From Betaproteobacteria bacterium (GTDB taxonomy: Bacteria; Pseudomonadota; Gammaproteobacteria; Burkholderiales; Casimicrobiaceae), in NCBI GenBank assembly GCA_016716425.1, contig JADJWJ010000005.1:247210-311209 (forward strand): DNA of 64,000 nucleotides, in the 5' to 3' direction. Below the pieces are notes generated by a model, which had not been told where the DNA came from, searched no databases, and saw only the letters and a program-made list of their open reading frames with translations. Within the stretch, counting starts at the first letter, position 1. Each line of letters opens with the position of its first letter. The translations under genes and the position numbers were made by a program. Shown here one piece after another: positions 8,686 through 17,704 of this stretch.

Positions 8686-9627
8686 ATGAAGCGCAAGTTC
8701 GCCATTCTGGCCGGCGCAGTCGCGGCCGCGTTCGCCGTCCCCGCCTTCGCGCAGCAGGTGACGTTCATGACCGGCCCGCAGGGCGGGTCGTGGATTCCGC
8801 TCGGCGGCGCGCTCAAGAACGTCTGGGAGACCGCGGTCCCCGGCCTGCAGATCCAGCAGACGCCCGGCGCGGGCATCGCCAACGTGCGCGGCGTCGACGA
8901 GGGCAAGGCGCAGATCGGCTTCGCCAATTCGGCGACCACCGTCGACGGCGTCGAGGGCCGGCCGCCGTACCCGAAGAAAACCACCAGGGTCTGCCAGCTC
9001 GCCAACCTCTATCCGCAGCACTTCCAGGTCGTCGCGCTCAAGGACGCGAAGGTCAAGTCGTTCGCCGACTTGAAGGGCAAGGCGGTCGTCACGCAGGCGA
9101 AGGGCAACACCGGCGAACTCCTCACCGCGGAGGTGCTCAAGATCAACGACATGAACTACCAGTCGCTGGGCAAGATCAACTTCCAGGCGGCCTACACCGA
9201 CGCCGTGGCGATGATGAAGGACGGCCACGTGCAGGTGTTCACGCTCGGCACCACGGCGCCCGCCTCCGCCGTGATGGATCTCGCCAGCGCGCGCGACATC
9301 GAGCTGGTCCCGGTCGACGACAAGACCATGGGCGCACTCGCGAAGCAGAATCCCGGCTACCACAAGATGATCATCAAGGCCGGCACCTATCCGAAGCAGG
9401 ACAAGGACGTGCCGGTGATCGGTTATTCGACGCACGTCGTGGTCGCCTGCGACCTGCCCGAGGACACCGTGTACAGGATGACCAAGGCGATGGCCGCCAA
9501 CGTCGGCACGATGGCGGCCGTGGTCAAATCCATCGGGGGCCTGACCGCGAAGGACATGGCCGTCGACATCGGCGTCCCGTTTCATCCGGGCGCCACGAAG
9601 TACTACAAGGAAGTCGGCGCAATCTAG
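8686..9627 (+). CDS. TAXI family TRAP transporter solute-binding protein
   Basis: Periplasmic substrate-binding component of a tripartite ATP-independent transporter of the TAXI type. A signal peptide of about 22 residues ends in AFAQQ; then follow FMTGPQGGSWIPLGGAL and the TPGAGIANVRGVDEGKAQIGFANS segment typical of TAXI proteins, and a LKGKAVVTQAKGNTGELL hinge region. Start at 8686 follows CACGGAGGAA. The fused permease gene lies 160 bp downstream on the same strand, making the expected TAXI pair. The substrate (probably a carboxylate) cannot be read from the sequence. Confidence 0.92.
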   Translation: MKRKFAILAGAVAAAFAVPAFAQQVTFMTGPQGGSWIPLGGALKNVWETAVPGLQIQQTPGAGIANVRGVDEGKAQIGFANSATTVDGVEGRPPYPKKTTRVCQLANLYPQHFQVVALKDAKVKSFADLKGKAVVTQAKGNTGELLTAEVLKINDMNYQSLGKINFQAAYTDAVAMMKDGHVQVFTLGTTAPASAVMDLASARDIELVPVDDKTMGALAKQNPGYHKMIIKAGTYPKQDKDVPVIGYSTHVVVACDLPEDTVYRMTKAMAANVGTMAAVVKSIGGLTAKDMAVDIGVPFHPGATKYYKEVGAI

Positions 9628-9786
9628 CGCGCCTGCGCGCGCCGGGGCCGTCCTGCCACGACTCCGGCGCGCCGTGGTGCTGCCCGCCATGGCGCGTGCG
9701 CCCGCCCCCTGCGGCAGGCCCGCGCCGTTCGACGCGCGCGCGGCCGGCGGCGACCGCGGCGCCTGCGCCCGCTTCGCCGTAACGCC

Positions 9787-11679
9787 ATGACCATCGCCTC
9801 CGGCGCCGTCGTCTCCGACGAACTGCGACCCACCGCGCCCGAGCGGCCGGCGCTGCGCTACGCCGTCGCCGCGATCGCGGTGGCGATGTCGCTGTACCAC
9901 ATGTACGTCGCCGGCTTCGGCCCGCCCGAGGCAGTGATCTTCCGCGGCACGCACCTCGTGTTCGCGCTGACGCTCGTGTACCTGCTCTACCCGCTGCGAC
10001 CCGGCCGTTCGCCTGCGTGGCGCGGCGTCGACCTGCTGCTGCTCGCCGCGGGCTGGGGCTTCGTCCTGCACATTTTTGTGGGCTACGACGCGTTCGTCAA
10101 CCGCATCATCTACATCGACACGCTCACCGCGTGGGACCGCGTCTTCGCCGTGCTCGCGGTGGTGATCGTGCTCGACGCGACACGGCGCGTGATCGGGTGG
10201 GCGCTGCCGCTCACGGCGATCGCCTTCCTGGTCTACGCGGCGTTCTTCACGCGCGTCACCTTCGACGTGCTGCTGGAGCAGCTCTACCTGTCGACCGAGG
10301 GAATCTTCGGCTCGACGCTCGGCGTGTCCGCGAGCTACGTGATGCTGTTCGTGCTGTTCGGCGCGTTCATGGAGCGCAGCGGCACCGGGCAGCTGTTCAT
10401 GGATTTCGCGATGTCGATCACCGGCCACAGCGCCGGCGGCCCGGGCAAGGTCGCGATCGTGTCGTCGAGCCTGTTCGGGACCGTCTCCGGCAGCGCCGTC
10501 GCGAACGTGATGGTGGACGGGCCGATCACGATCCCGCTGATGAAGCGCACCGGCTTCCGGCCGCCGTTCGCCGCGGCGGTCGAGGCGGTCGCCTCCACCG
10601 GCGGCCAGATCATGCCGCCGATCATGGGCGCCGCGGCCTTCGTCATGGCCGAGTTCCTCGCCGTGCCGTACGCGAGGGTCGCGCTCTGGGCCGCGATCCC
10701 CGCGCTGCTGTACTACGTCGCGGTGTTCTTCGCCGTCCACTTCGAGGCAAGGCGCCATCGCCTGGCCGGCGTTCCGCGCTCCGAACTGCCGCGATTCGTG
10801 ACGGTGATGGCGCAGCGCGGGCACCTGTTCGCGCCGATCGCGGTCGTGCTGGCCGGACTGATGCTCGGCTACTCGGCGCCGCTGTGCGCGCTGGCGGGCG
10901 CGCTGGTGTGCATTCCCGTCGCGCTGCTGCGCCGCACGACGCGCGAGGGCATCGGCTGGAAGACCTGGATCGAGGCGCTGATCGACGGCGCGCGCAACAC
11001 GCTGGCCGTCGCCATGGCGTGCGCGTGCGCCGGCATCGTCATCGGCTGCGTCACGATCACCGGGCTCGGCATCGTGTTCACGCAGGTCGTGATCGCGCTG
11101 GCGCAGAACTCGCTGATCCTCGCGCTGGTGCTGACCGCACTTGCCGGAATCGTGCTCGGCATGGGGATGCCGACGACGCCGGCGTACATCGTGATGGTGT
11201 CCCTGCTGGTGCCGGCGATCATCAAGCTGGGCGCGGTCGCGCCGGCGGCGCACATGTTCGCGTTCTACTTCGCGATCCTGTCGGCGATCACGCCGCCGGT
11301 CGCGCTCGCGGTGTTCGCGGCCGCGAGCCTCGCCAAGGCCGACATGTGGAAGGTCGGCCTCGAGTCGATGCGCTGCGCGGCGCCCGCCTACATCGTGCCG
11401 TTCATGTTCGTCTACGAGCCGTCGCTGCTGCTCATCGGCGACGCGGTCACCAGCGTCACTTCGGCGGCGTCGGCGATCGTCGGCGTCGTCTGCCTCGCCG
11501 CGGGCCTGCACGGCTACCTGCTGCGCGAGTGCCGCTGGTGGGAGCGGATCGCGCTGCTCGCCGCCGCGCTGCTGCTGATCAAGCCAGGCTTGGTCAGCGA
11601 CGCGATCGGGCTCGGACTGCTGGCGGTCGTGCTCGCGACGCAGAGAATCGGCCGCGCGTCGGCGACCGCACCGCGTTGA
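9787..11679 (+). CDS. TRAP transporter permease, DctQ-DctM fusion (TAXI type)
   Basis: A 630-residue integral membrane protein. The N-terminal part (residues about 20-180) has four to five hydrophobic segments of the small DctQ-like module; the remainder has the large DctM module with the conserved GSGxVAN-type segment FGTVSGSAVANVMVDG, the STGGQIMPPIMGAAAF motif and GMGMPTTPAYIVMV. These motifs form the substrate and Na+ coupling region in the family. Fusion of the two modules is normal for TAXI systems. It works with the binding protein encoded just upstream. Confidence 0.92.
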   Translation: MTIASGAVVSDELRPTAPERPALRYAVAAIAVAMSLYHMYVAGFGPPEAVIFRGTHLVFALTLVYLLYPLRPGRSPAWRGVDLLLLAAGWGFVLHIFVGYDAFVNRIIYIDTLTAWDRVFAVLAVVIVLDATRRVIGWALPLTAIAFLVYAAFFTRVTFDVLLEQLYLSTEGIFGSTLGVSASYVMLFVLFGAFMERSGTGQLFMDFAMSITGHSAGGPGKVAIVSSSLFGTVSGSAVANVMVDGPITIPLMKRTGFRPPFAAAVEAVASTGGQIMPPIMGAAAFVMAEFLAVPYARVALWAAIPALLYYVAVFFAVHFEARRHRLAGVPRSELPRFVTVMAQRGHLFAPIAVVLAGLMLGYSAPLCALAGALVCIPVALLRRTTREGIGWKTWIEALIDGARNTLAVAMACACAGIVIGCVTITGLGIVFTQVVIALAQNSLILALVLTALAGIVLGMGMPTTPAYIVMVSLLVPAIIKLGAVAPAAHMFAFYFAILSAITPPVALAVFAAASLAKADMWKVGLESMRCAAPAYIVPFMFVYEPSLLLIGDAVTSVTSAASAIVGVVCLAAGLHGYLLRECRWWERIALLAAALLLIKPGLVSDAIGLGLLAVVLATQRIGRASATAPR

Positions 11680-11696
11680 CCGCGCGACATCGCGCA

Positions 11697-11723
11697 GCCG
11701 GCGCGCGCGGTCGGTGCGCCGGC
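11697..11723. terminator. GC-rich hairpin between convergent genes
   Basis: Inverted repeat GCCGGCGC / GCGCCGGC with an 11-base loop, in the 52-bp gap between the TRAP permease and the convergent thioesterase gene. It lacks a clear U tract on either strand, so termination is an inference from position and stem strength. Confidence 0.35.
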
Positions 11724-11731
11724 GCGTCGCG

Positions 11732-12136
11732 TCAGCCGCCCGCCTTCGCCCGCTTCGCCAGCAGCCGCTGCGCCGTCTTCTCGACGCCGACGAGGAACCG
11801 GTTGTGCTTGCCGCGCGCGACCTCCTCGACGGCGTCGCGCGCGGTGAAGTCGAACGAGACCGCGTTGCCGTTCACGGCGGTGAGCGTCACCGTGATCTCC
11901 ACCCACATGCCGAGCAGCGTGGCGCCGAGGTGGTCGAGCTCGACCCGCGTGCCGACGGAGTCGCGGCCAGGCTCGAGGTGCGCGAGCAGGAGATCGCGGC
12001 ATGCCATCTCGACGTCGTAGAGGAGCTTCGGCGTCGCGTAGACGCGGCAGTCGTCGCCCATGAAGCTGATCGTGCGGTCGCGGTCGATGTCGTGGCGGAC
12101 GGTGGCGGTGAGGCCGGGTTGCAGGGGCTCGGTCAT
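11732..12136 (-). CDS. Thioesterase family protein (fluoroacetyl-CoA thioesterase-like hotdog fold)
   Basis: A 134-residue single-domain protein with the layout of FlK-like hotdog thioesterases: an N-terminal TVRHDIDRDRTISFMGD segment, a long helix with MACRDLLLAHLEPGRDSVGTRVELDHLGATLLGM shape, and alternating strands ending in a basic tail. In the family, Thr, Glu and His residues in these segments hydrolyse acyl-CoA. The gene lies 36 bp downstream of an acyl-CoA synthetase-like gene on the same strand, so the pair may act on a common acyl-CoA. The physiological substrate is unknown. Confidence 0.75.
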   Translation of the reverse strand: MTEPLQPGLTATVRHDIDRDRTISFMGDDCRVYATPKLLYDVEMACRDLLLAHLEPGRDSVGTRVELDHLGATLLGMWVEITVTLTAVNGNAVSFDFTARDAVEEVARGKHNRFLVGVEKTAQRLLAKRAKAGG

Positions 12137-12172
12137 CGGATCGGGTCTCCTTCGTTGGCGGGGTGCAGGCGC

Positions 12173-14245
12173 TCAGCGACGACTGCGCAGCGCGGCTGCG
12201 TACAGGCGCGCCTCGACGTAGCGGACGAGCGCGCTCGTCGCGCGCGCGCAGTTGCGGAACACGCACACGCCCTGGTCCATCAGGCGCGCGCTGAAGGCGT
12301 CGTAGAGCCGGCCCGCGTCGACGACGCCGATCAAGGGCTTGGCGTGCCGCGCGACGAGCGGGGGCATCAGGTGAACCGTGCTTTTCGGGTCGGTCAGGTC
12401 GAACCCGGGCCGCAGCGCGCTCGCCTCCAGCGCGCGCACCGCCGGCGCCGTCGGGTCGAGCGCGACGACGACGGCGTCGACGTTCGGGTCGGCGAGGAAC
12501 GCCTCGGCCACTTCGAGATGCGCTTCGTCGTCGGCGCCCGGGTTGATGTCGATCGGGTTCCCCACTTCGACCAGCGCGTCGAGCTTCTTCGCGGCGAGGA
12601 TCGCGCGCACGCGCTCGACGGTTGCCGGCGCGAGCGCCCCCATCTCCATCGTCGACTCGCCGGCGTCGATCGCATCGGCCATGCTCACTGCCTCGAAGCC
12701 AGCGCCGCTGATCGCGCCCAGGCGCCGTCCGGCGATCGTCTTCGCGTGCAGCGCGCCGGCGATGTAGTAGAGGTCGTCGAACGCGCTCACGTCGTCGGCG
12801 ACGATCGCGCCGGCGTGGCGCACGACCGACGAGAAGAGCTCGTAGTCGCCGGCCACCGACGCCGTGTGCCCGTACGCGCCGCCCACTCCCGGCACCGTGC
12901 GCCCGGCCTTGTAGACGACCACGTCCTTGCCGTCGCGCACGGCCTGTCGGACCGCGCGCGCGAAGTCGAGGCCGTCGCCGTCGCGGAAGCCCTCGACGTA
13001 GACGCCGATCGTCGCGATCTCCGGCCGCTGCCCGAACCAGGTCAGGAAATCGCCGTGCGTGAGATCGGTCTGGTTGCCGATCGCCAGCATGTAGCGCGGG
13101 TCGAGCCACGGGTTCTGCGACAGCCGCGTGATCATGAACGCGCCGCTCTGCGAGATCAGCGCGGCGTCGCGCTGCGCCTTCTTCTGCGGCTTGGGCAGCC
13201 GCTCGAGCGGAATGAACCACGAGTCGTAGCCGCCCGGATGCGAGACCACACCCAGGCAGTTCGCGCCGAGGAACACCGGGCCGCCGCCCGGCTTGCCGTG
13301 CGCGGCGTTGATCCGCGCGGCCATGGCCGCGGCCGGCTCGCGGCTTTTCGCCGTCTCGCCGAGTCCGCCGGGGATGAGCATCACTGCATCGACCTTGTCG
13401 GTCGCGATGACTTCATCGACCAGCCCGTACACCGCGTCCGCGCTCACGGCGACGATCATGAGGTCGAGCCTGCCGTCGAGTGCCGCCAGGCCTTCCACGC
13501 AGCGCACGCCGTCGATCGCGGTCTCGCCCGGCTTGAGGATCGTGATCCGCTCCTTCGGGTAGCCGCTGCCGACGAGGTTGCGCAGGATGATCCGGCCGAA
13601 GTTCATCCCCGTGCCGGAGACGCCGACGATCCCGAGCGACGCCGGATGCAGCAGCTTGTCGATTTTCGCGAGCGGGCGCGGCAGGCGGGGTGCGACGGGC
13701 TCGCCGATCTCGCACCGTGCCGACGTCACGGCGAGTTCTTCGCCGACACGGGCGACCTCGAGCTCCAGCGCGCGCAGCGTCCCCGGCGGCGCGGTCGCGA
13801 GCGGGCGCGCGAGGTCCAGCACGACCGCGAACAGACGGCCAAGCTGCGCATCCGGGCCCGGCGACCCGTCGCGGCGCAAGAGCGCGGCGAGCTTCTGGTA
13901 GCCGACGGTGCGCCGGAACAGCGCGAGGAAGTCGTCGCCGTCGGTCAGTTCGACGGCCGCGTGGACGCTGCCGCGATCGCGGCGGAAGTTGCGCCCGTCG
14001 ACGGCAGCGTCGAGCCCCCCTGCCCCCGCCGACAGCACGAGGCCAAATTCGCGCGTGTGCGCGAGGCACACGCGCAGCAGCGGCTCGGATGCCGCGTCGG
14101 GGCGCCACGCAAGCCCGGTCGCATCCAGCAGCGCCGCGAGCTCGGACGCCGCGAATGTCGCGGGACGGCGCGCGGCGATAGCGGATAGCAACGGCGCCGC
14201 GGCATGCGCCGCCGCGTGGCCCGGCGCGGGTGACGAAGCGTTCAC
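12173..14245 (-). CDS. CoA-binding / NDP-forming acyl-CoA synthetase-like protein
   Basis: A 690-residue protein. The first 240 residues include an acetate-CoA ligase 'ATP-grasp-like' beta-subunit-type region; from about residue 245 there is a CoA-binding Rossmann domain (SLGIVGVSGTGMNFGRIILRNL), then succinyl-CoA-ligase-like domains with LISQSGAFMITRL, GNQTDLTHGDFLTWF and GHTASVAGDYELF, where the His of the last motif is in the place of the phosphohistidine of NDP-forming acyl-CoA synthetases. GTG at 14245 was chosen because AGGAGG lies 9 bases upstream. It probably activates or salvages an organic acid together with the thioesterase. The N-terminal part is not assigned with certainty. Confidence 0.7.
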   Translation of the reverse strand: MNASSPAPGHAAAHAAAPLLSAIAARRPATFAASELAALLDATGLAWRPDAASEPLLRVCLAHTREFGLVLSAGAGGLDAAVDGRNFRRDRGSVHAAVELTDGDDFLALFRRTVGYQKLAALLRRDGSPGPDAQLGRLFAVVLDLARPLATAPPGTLRALELEVARVGEELAVTSARCEIGEPVAPRLPRPLAKIDKLLHPASLGIVGVSGTGMNFGRIILRNLVGSGYPKERITILKPGETAIDGVRCVEGLAALDGRLDLMIVAVSADAVYGLVDEVIATDKVDAVMLIPGGLGETAKSREPAAAMAARINAAHGKPGGGPVFLGANCLGVVSHPGGYDSWFIPLERLPKPQKKAQRDAALISQSGAFMITRLSQNPWLDPRYMLAIGNQTDLTHGDFLTWFGQRPEIATIGVYVEGFRDGDGLDFARAVRQAVRDGKDVVVYKAGRTVPGVGGAYGHTASVAGDYELFSSVVRHAGAIVADDVSAFDDLYYIAGALHAKTIAGRRLGAISGAGFEAVSMADAIDAGESTMEMGALAPATVERVRAILAAKKLDALVEVGNPIDINPGADDEAHLEVAEAFLADPNVDAVVVALDPTAPAVRALEASALRPGFDLTDPKSTVHLMPPLVARHAKPLIGVVDAGRLYDAFSARLMDQGVCVFRNCARATSALVRYVEARLYAAALRSRR

Positions 14246-14501
14246 GGTGTGCGGCCTCCTGCCCGGCGTCCCGCCGCCTGCCCCGACACGGACGTGCGGC
14301 CGATGGGCAGGGATGCGCCCTGCAACCGGGCAACGCAGCTTGCCGGCAGCGACCGTTGGCGCGCCTTGCGCTACGTCAAGGAGATCGAAGCACGACCGGC
14401 CGGGACTCCGGCGGCGACCCGCCGGCAAGGTACGGCCTGCACACTCGCGCAAGCAGCACTGCCGACCGACGCACGCGCGCCCGGAGCAGAGCGCGTGGCC
14501 G

Positions 14502-15275
14502 TCAGCGCAACGGGATTCTGACCACGGCGCCGCGCGCCACGGCGAAGTCGTCGACGTGTCCCGACGCGCTCCGTGCGCCGTCGATGTAGTGGACGTGGAG
14601 TCGCTCGCCCGGATGGGAAACGACGCCCTCCAGCCGGGTGCCGCTGAAGAACGCGACCAGGCGCCCGCTCGCTCCCGGTTGCTCGAACACCTTCATCCCG
14701 GCATGCTGGTTCGCGTGGGCACCACCGCCGTGGCCGGTGCCGCGGTTCGCCGCACCGGTCACCACGTGCCACGTCAGCGCGGGAAAGCGTCCGTCCACGA
14801 GGAACGGAAACGGCTGCTCCGGGTCCACTCCCTGCGCCCGGGCCTCTTCCACCACGAACGCCTCGAACCGGGCGCGGTCCATGTCGGCGGGAACCGTGGC
14901 GTACGCCCACTTTCGCACGCGCGCGGCGACGAAGATCGCGGCCTCGTCGCCGGGCAACGCCGGCGAGACCGCACCCTTGTGGTCCTGCCCCCGGCTGACC
15001 AGCAACCGCCCGTCGTGCAGGACCACCTCGCCGACGAGCCCGGCCAGCGCACCGACGCCCCACGCGCCTTCGCCACTCGGCAGTTCCGCGAGCTTCACCT
15101 GGCCCTGCGTGTCGCCGGTGTGGTTCATGCGCCGGAAGCTGCCGAACGCCACCAGATCGAACGGCAAGGCGGCCGCCCATGCAACCCCGGCCACCGCCAC
15201 GCCGGCGAGCAACCCTGCCGCCAGCGCGCGCGCACCGCCTCGACCGGCAGACTGCAGCAACGATCGTCGACCCAT
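14502..15275 (-). CDS. Acetolactate decarboxylase-like protein with N-terminal membrane/export segment
   Basis: A 257-residue protein. After a hydrophobic N-terminus (residues 12-38, probable signal or anchor) it shows the alpha-acetolactate decarboxylase pattern: FRRMNHTGDTQGQVKL, then GEVVLHDGRLL, and near the C-terminus SHPGERLHVHYIDGARSASGHVDD, whose histidines correspond to the zinc ligands of BudA. Normal BudA is often cytoplasmic, but exported forms exist. There is also an unusual Gly/His-rich insertion (about residues 175-190). No acetolactate synthase gene is nearby. It is transcribed divergently from a Crp/Fnr regulator, which may control it. Confidence 0.65.
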   Translation of the reverse strand: MGRRSLLQSAGRGGARALAAGLLAGVAVAGVAWAAALPFDLVAFGSFRRMNHTGDTQGQVKLAELPSGEGAWGVGALAGLVGEVVLHDGRLLVSRGQDHKGAVSPALPGDEAAIFVAARVRKWAYATVPADMDRARFEAFVVEEARAQGVDPEQPFPFLVDGRFPALTWHVVTGAANRGTGHGGGAHANQHAGMKVFEQPGASGRLVAFFSGTRLEGVVSHPGERLHVHYIDGARSASGHVDDFAVARGAVVRIPLR

Positions 15276-15336
15276 CGCGAGATACTCCTGCCCATTGGTT
15301 GCGCGAAATTGTCGCGGCGAGCGGGAGCGCTGTCCT

Positions 15337-15350
15337 ATGATCGCGATCAT
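15337..15350. promoter_or_regulatory. 14-bp perfect palindrome over the regulator start codon
   Basis: ATGATCGCGATCAT is a perfect palindrome that spans the first possible start codon of the Crp/Fnr gene and ends at the second. It could be an autoregulatory operator if translation begins at 15349. It is not a canonical CRP or FNR box. Confidence 0.3.
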
Positions 15351-15978
15351 GTCGACGCGGCCCGCCATGCAGGAAGCCCGCCTCGCGCAGGATCCGCAGC
15401 TAGCGGCGCTCGGCGCCGCGACGCTGCGCCGGGCGCAGGTTCTCGCGGCGGCGGCCGGAACCGTCCTGTTCCGCGCCGGCGCGAAGCCATCCCGCTTGTA
15501 CTACGTACTCGCGGGCGAAGCGCTGATGCAGCGGACGACCCGCTCGGGCGACCCGGTGATCCTGCAGCGCGCCTCGCGGGCGTTCCTCGCGGAGGCGAGC
15601 CTCACCAGCAGCCGCTACCACTGCGATGGCATCTGCCGCGTCGATTGCGAGCTCGCAGCGTTCGCGATCGACGGGATCCGGGCCGCGATCGATGCCAGCC
15701 GCGAGACGCGCTGGGCGTGGATCGAGATGCTTGCCGCACAGTCGCGCCGGCAGCGCGCACGCATCGAACGCATGTCCCTGAAGACGGTGCGGGAGCGGCT
15801 GCATCACCTCCTGCTCACCGAGGGAGTCCCGGCCGGCGTGTATGCGATCCGCGGCACCCGCGCCGAACTCGCGGCGGAACTCGGCGTCACGCCGGAGGCG
15901 CTGTATCGGACGCTGGCCGCGCTGCAGGCGGATGGATCGCTGTCGTTCGAAGGGACAAAACTGCGCTGGCGGCGGTGA
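15337..15978 (+). CDS. Crp/Fnr-family transcriptional regulator
   Basis: A 213-residue regulator: an N-terminal cyclic-nucleotide-binding-like beta roll (LFRAGAKPSRLYYVLAGEAL, with no FNR-type cysteine cluster at the N-terminus), a dimerisation helix (MSLKTVRERLHHLLLTEG) and a C-terminal helix-turn-helix (TRAELAAELGVTPEALYRTLAALQ). A start at 15337 or at the second ATG at 15349 is possible; GCGGGAGCG precedes the first. It is divergent from the acetolactate decarboxylase-like gene with only 61 bp between, so a shared control region is likely. The effector is not evident. Confidence 0.82.
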   Translation: MIAIMSTRPAMQEARLAQDPQLAALGAATLRRAQVLAAAAGTVLFRAGAKPSRLYYVLAGEALMQRTTRSGDPVILQRASRAFLAEASLTSSRYHCDGICRVDCELAAFAIDGIRAAIDASRETRWAWIEMLAAQSRRQRARIERMSLKTVRERLHHLLLTEGVPAGVYAIRGTRAELAAELGVTPEALYRTLAALQADGSLSFEGTKLRWRR

Positions 15979-16251
15979 ACGCGGGCGGCGGCGCGCCGGT
16001 GCGGCGCGGACATCTCGCTGCTTCCGCGCGTGCTGCAACGCTGCCTGCCTGGCCGTCGCTGACGCGGCGCAGCTTGCTCCGCATCGCTGCGCGTTGCCGT
16101 CGCTTTCACCGTCGAGGCGCGAAGTCCCTGCGTTGGCGCAGGATTGCCGGTGACTCCGCGAACCCGACCCTCCGCGAGCCCTCCGGGCTCGTTGCCTTCC
16201 ACGGCCCCGGGAGTCGATCGGGCGCGGCCAGCTCGAGCGCCGATCGTTCTG

Positions 16252-17325
16252 TCAGTTCGCCTCGACCCAGCGGTCCACCGTGTCGGCGCCGTCCAGCCAG
16301 CGCACCACCTCGGCGGCCATCGGATGGCTCACCGCGCCGTAACGCTGGCGCAGACGCTCACGTTCGCCGCCCAGGTGATCGATGCCTTGATCCTGCAGGG
16401 CATGCAGGTCGTCCTCGAGCAGGCCCGCCAGTTCGGGCCCGGCCAGCGCGTGCGCGGCGTCCCGGAACGCCCGCATGTAGCTGTACGCCGAACCCTCCCG
16501 ATAACTTGCGACCAGCGTCGCCGCCGGAATCAGGGTCAGGTACGGCTGCAGGGCCGGGTTGATGACGTGCGCCGCGACGTGCGGACCGATCGCGCCCGGC
16601 CGCCCGGTGAAGCCGCGCAGGTGAAGGAAGCGCGACATGCGCGGGCCGTCGTTGACCGGATAGTTGTCCCACAGCGTCGGCTTGCGCCGCAGCGCGTCGG
16701 CCACGCGCGCCAGGTGGCCGAGGCCGAACTCGCGCGCGCAGATCTCCTCGCCGGTCCAGTAGACGCCGACGCGGGGATCGAGTCGCCGCCCCAGGTCATC
16801 GAGGTAGCCCGCAGGGCGTTCGCCGAAGACGACATCGAGCATCCTGTCGTCGGAGTAATAGGTCGGGCACATCACGACCCTGCTGGCGCGGGTGGTTGCC
16901 AGCGCGGTGTGGACGATCTCGGCTTCCCGTGCCGCCAGGTCCGGGACATCGCCCCGCGTGTCGTCGAACAGGATCGCGAGGTCGTCGAGGCCGATGTCGT
17001 CGAGCGCCCGGAGCCGGGCGAGGAAGTCCGCCTTCGCAGGGCCGGAAAAGTCGCGGTACAGCTCGTAGGGGCTCAGACCCACGCCGAACCGCATGCCCGA
17101 ACTCCGGCAGTGCGCCGACAGATCGGCCAGCTCGGCGAACGCGGCGGGCGGGTGCGGCTCGCGCCAGCGCCGCCGCAGGAAGGCGTCCGCCTTCGGCGCG
17201 TAGTGGAACCAGGAGAAACCGAGATCGCGCAGCCGGGTCACGACCTGCTTGCGATCCGCGTGCGTCCACGGCCTGCCGAAGTAACCCTCGATGACGCCCA
17301 GCTCGGGAACCATGCGTTCGGCCAT
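16252..17325 (-). CDS. GH84-type beta-N-acetylglucosaminidase domain protein
   Basis: A 357-residue protein matching the catalytic domain of glycoside hydrolase family 84 (hyaluronidase/O-GlcNAcase). It opens with GVIEGYFGRPWTHADR, followed by FHYAPKADAFLRRRWREPHP, and has the catalytic Asp pair in ILFDDTRGD at about residue 120. Downstream, YWTGEEICA and LWDNYPVND shape the substrate pocket. No signal peptide is seen, so it would act in the cytoplasm, unlike secreted GH84 enzymes. It is the last gene of a leftward set with DsrE and an ArsR-rhodanese regulator, 10 bp from the DsrE gene. Confidence 0.85.
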   Translation of the reverse strand: MAERMVPELGVIEGYFGRPWTHADRKQVVTRLRDLGFSWFHYAPKADAFLRRRWREPHPPAAFAELADLSAHCRSSGMRFGVGLSPYELYRDFSGPAKADFLARLRALDDIGLDDLAILFDDTRGDVPDLAAREAEIVHTALATTRASRVVMCPTYYSDDRMLDVVFGERPAGYLDDLGRRLDPRVGVYWTGEEICAREFGLGHLARVADALRRKPTLWDNYPVNDGPRMSRFLHLRGFTGRPGAIGPHVAAHVINPALQPYLTLIPAATLVASYREGSAYSYMRAFRDAAHALAGPELAGLLEDDLHALQDQGIDHLGGERERLRQRYGAVSHPMAAEVVRWLDGADTVDRWVEAN

Positions 17326-17335
17326 CGCCGTCGGG

Positions 17336-17686
17336 CTAGAAGACCAGGACGTTGTCGGCTTCGGCCGTCCAGTCCGCGAGTTGCGCCAGCGTGCCGCGCC
17401 GGGCGCCCTCGACCAGTTCGTCGTCGCGCAGGCCGCGCGCGTCCATGCAGGTGCCGCACAGGCCAATCTCGCCCTTGCGCAGCACCTTGCCGAGCATGAG
17501 CTGGACGTTGTAGTAGCCGTCGGGCACTTTCTGCCCGTTCTTGGCACAGGTCACCGCATCGGCCATCAGGAACATGCGGACCTTCTGGCCTTCCTTGCCC
17601 GCGAGCGTCGCGGCCAGGCGCAGGGCGTTGTAGGCGCGCTCGTTGCCGTACGGAGCGTCGTTGAGAACGAACAGCGTGGACTTCAT
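17336..17686 (-). CDS. DsrE/DsrF-like family protein
   Basis: A 116-residue protein of the DsrE/YchN family: a small alpha/beta fold with LFVLNDAPYGNERAYNALRLA at the N-terminus and FLMADAVTCAKNGQKVPDGYYN, then CGTCMDARGL. The cysteines at the TC and CGTC positions fit a sulfur-relay or redox role. It lies 18 bp downstream of an ArsR-rhodanese gene, a common pairing for sulfur-responsive operons. Confidence 0.85.
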   Translation of the reverse strand: MKSTLFVLNDAPYGNERAYNALRLAATLAGKEGQKVRMFLMADAVTCAKNGQKVPDGYYNVQLMLGKVLRKGEIGLCGTCMDARGLRDDELVEGARRGTLAQLADWTAEADNVLVF

Positions 17687-17704
17687 GGCAGCTCCTTCGC
17701 GGCG

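Noticed and set aside
8518..11511. A 997-residue open frame antisense to the TRAP genes, and similar long frames elsewhere in the first 25 kb
   Set aside because: Composition is Arg/Asp/His-rich and without motifs; it is antisense to two clear genes. High GC leaves many long false frames.
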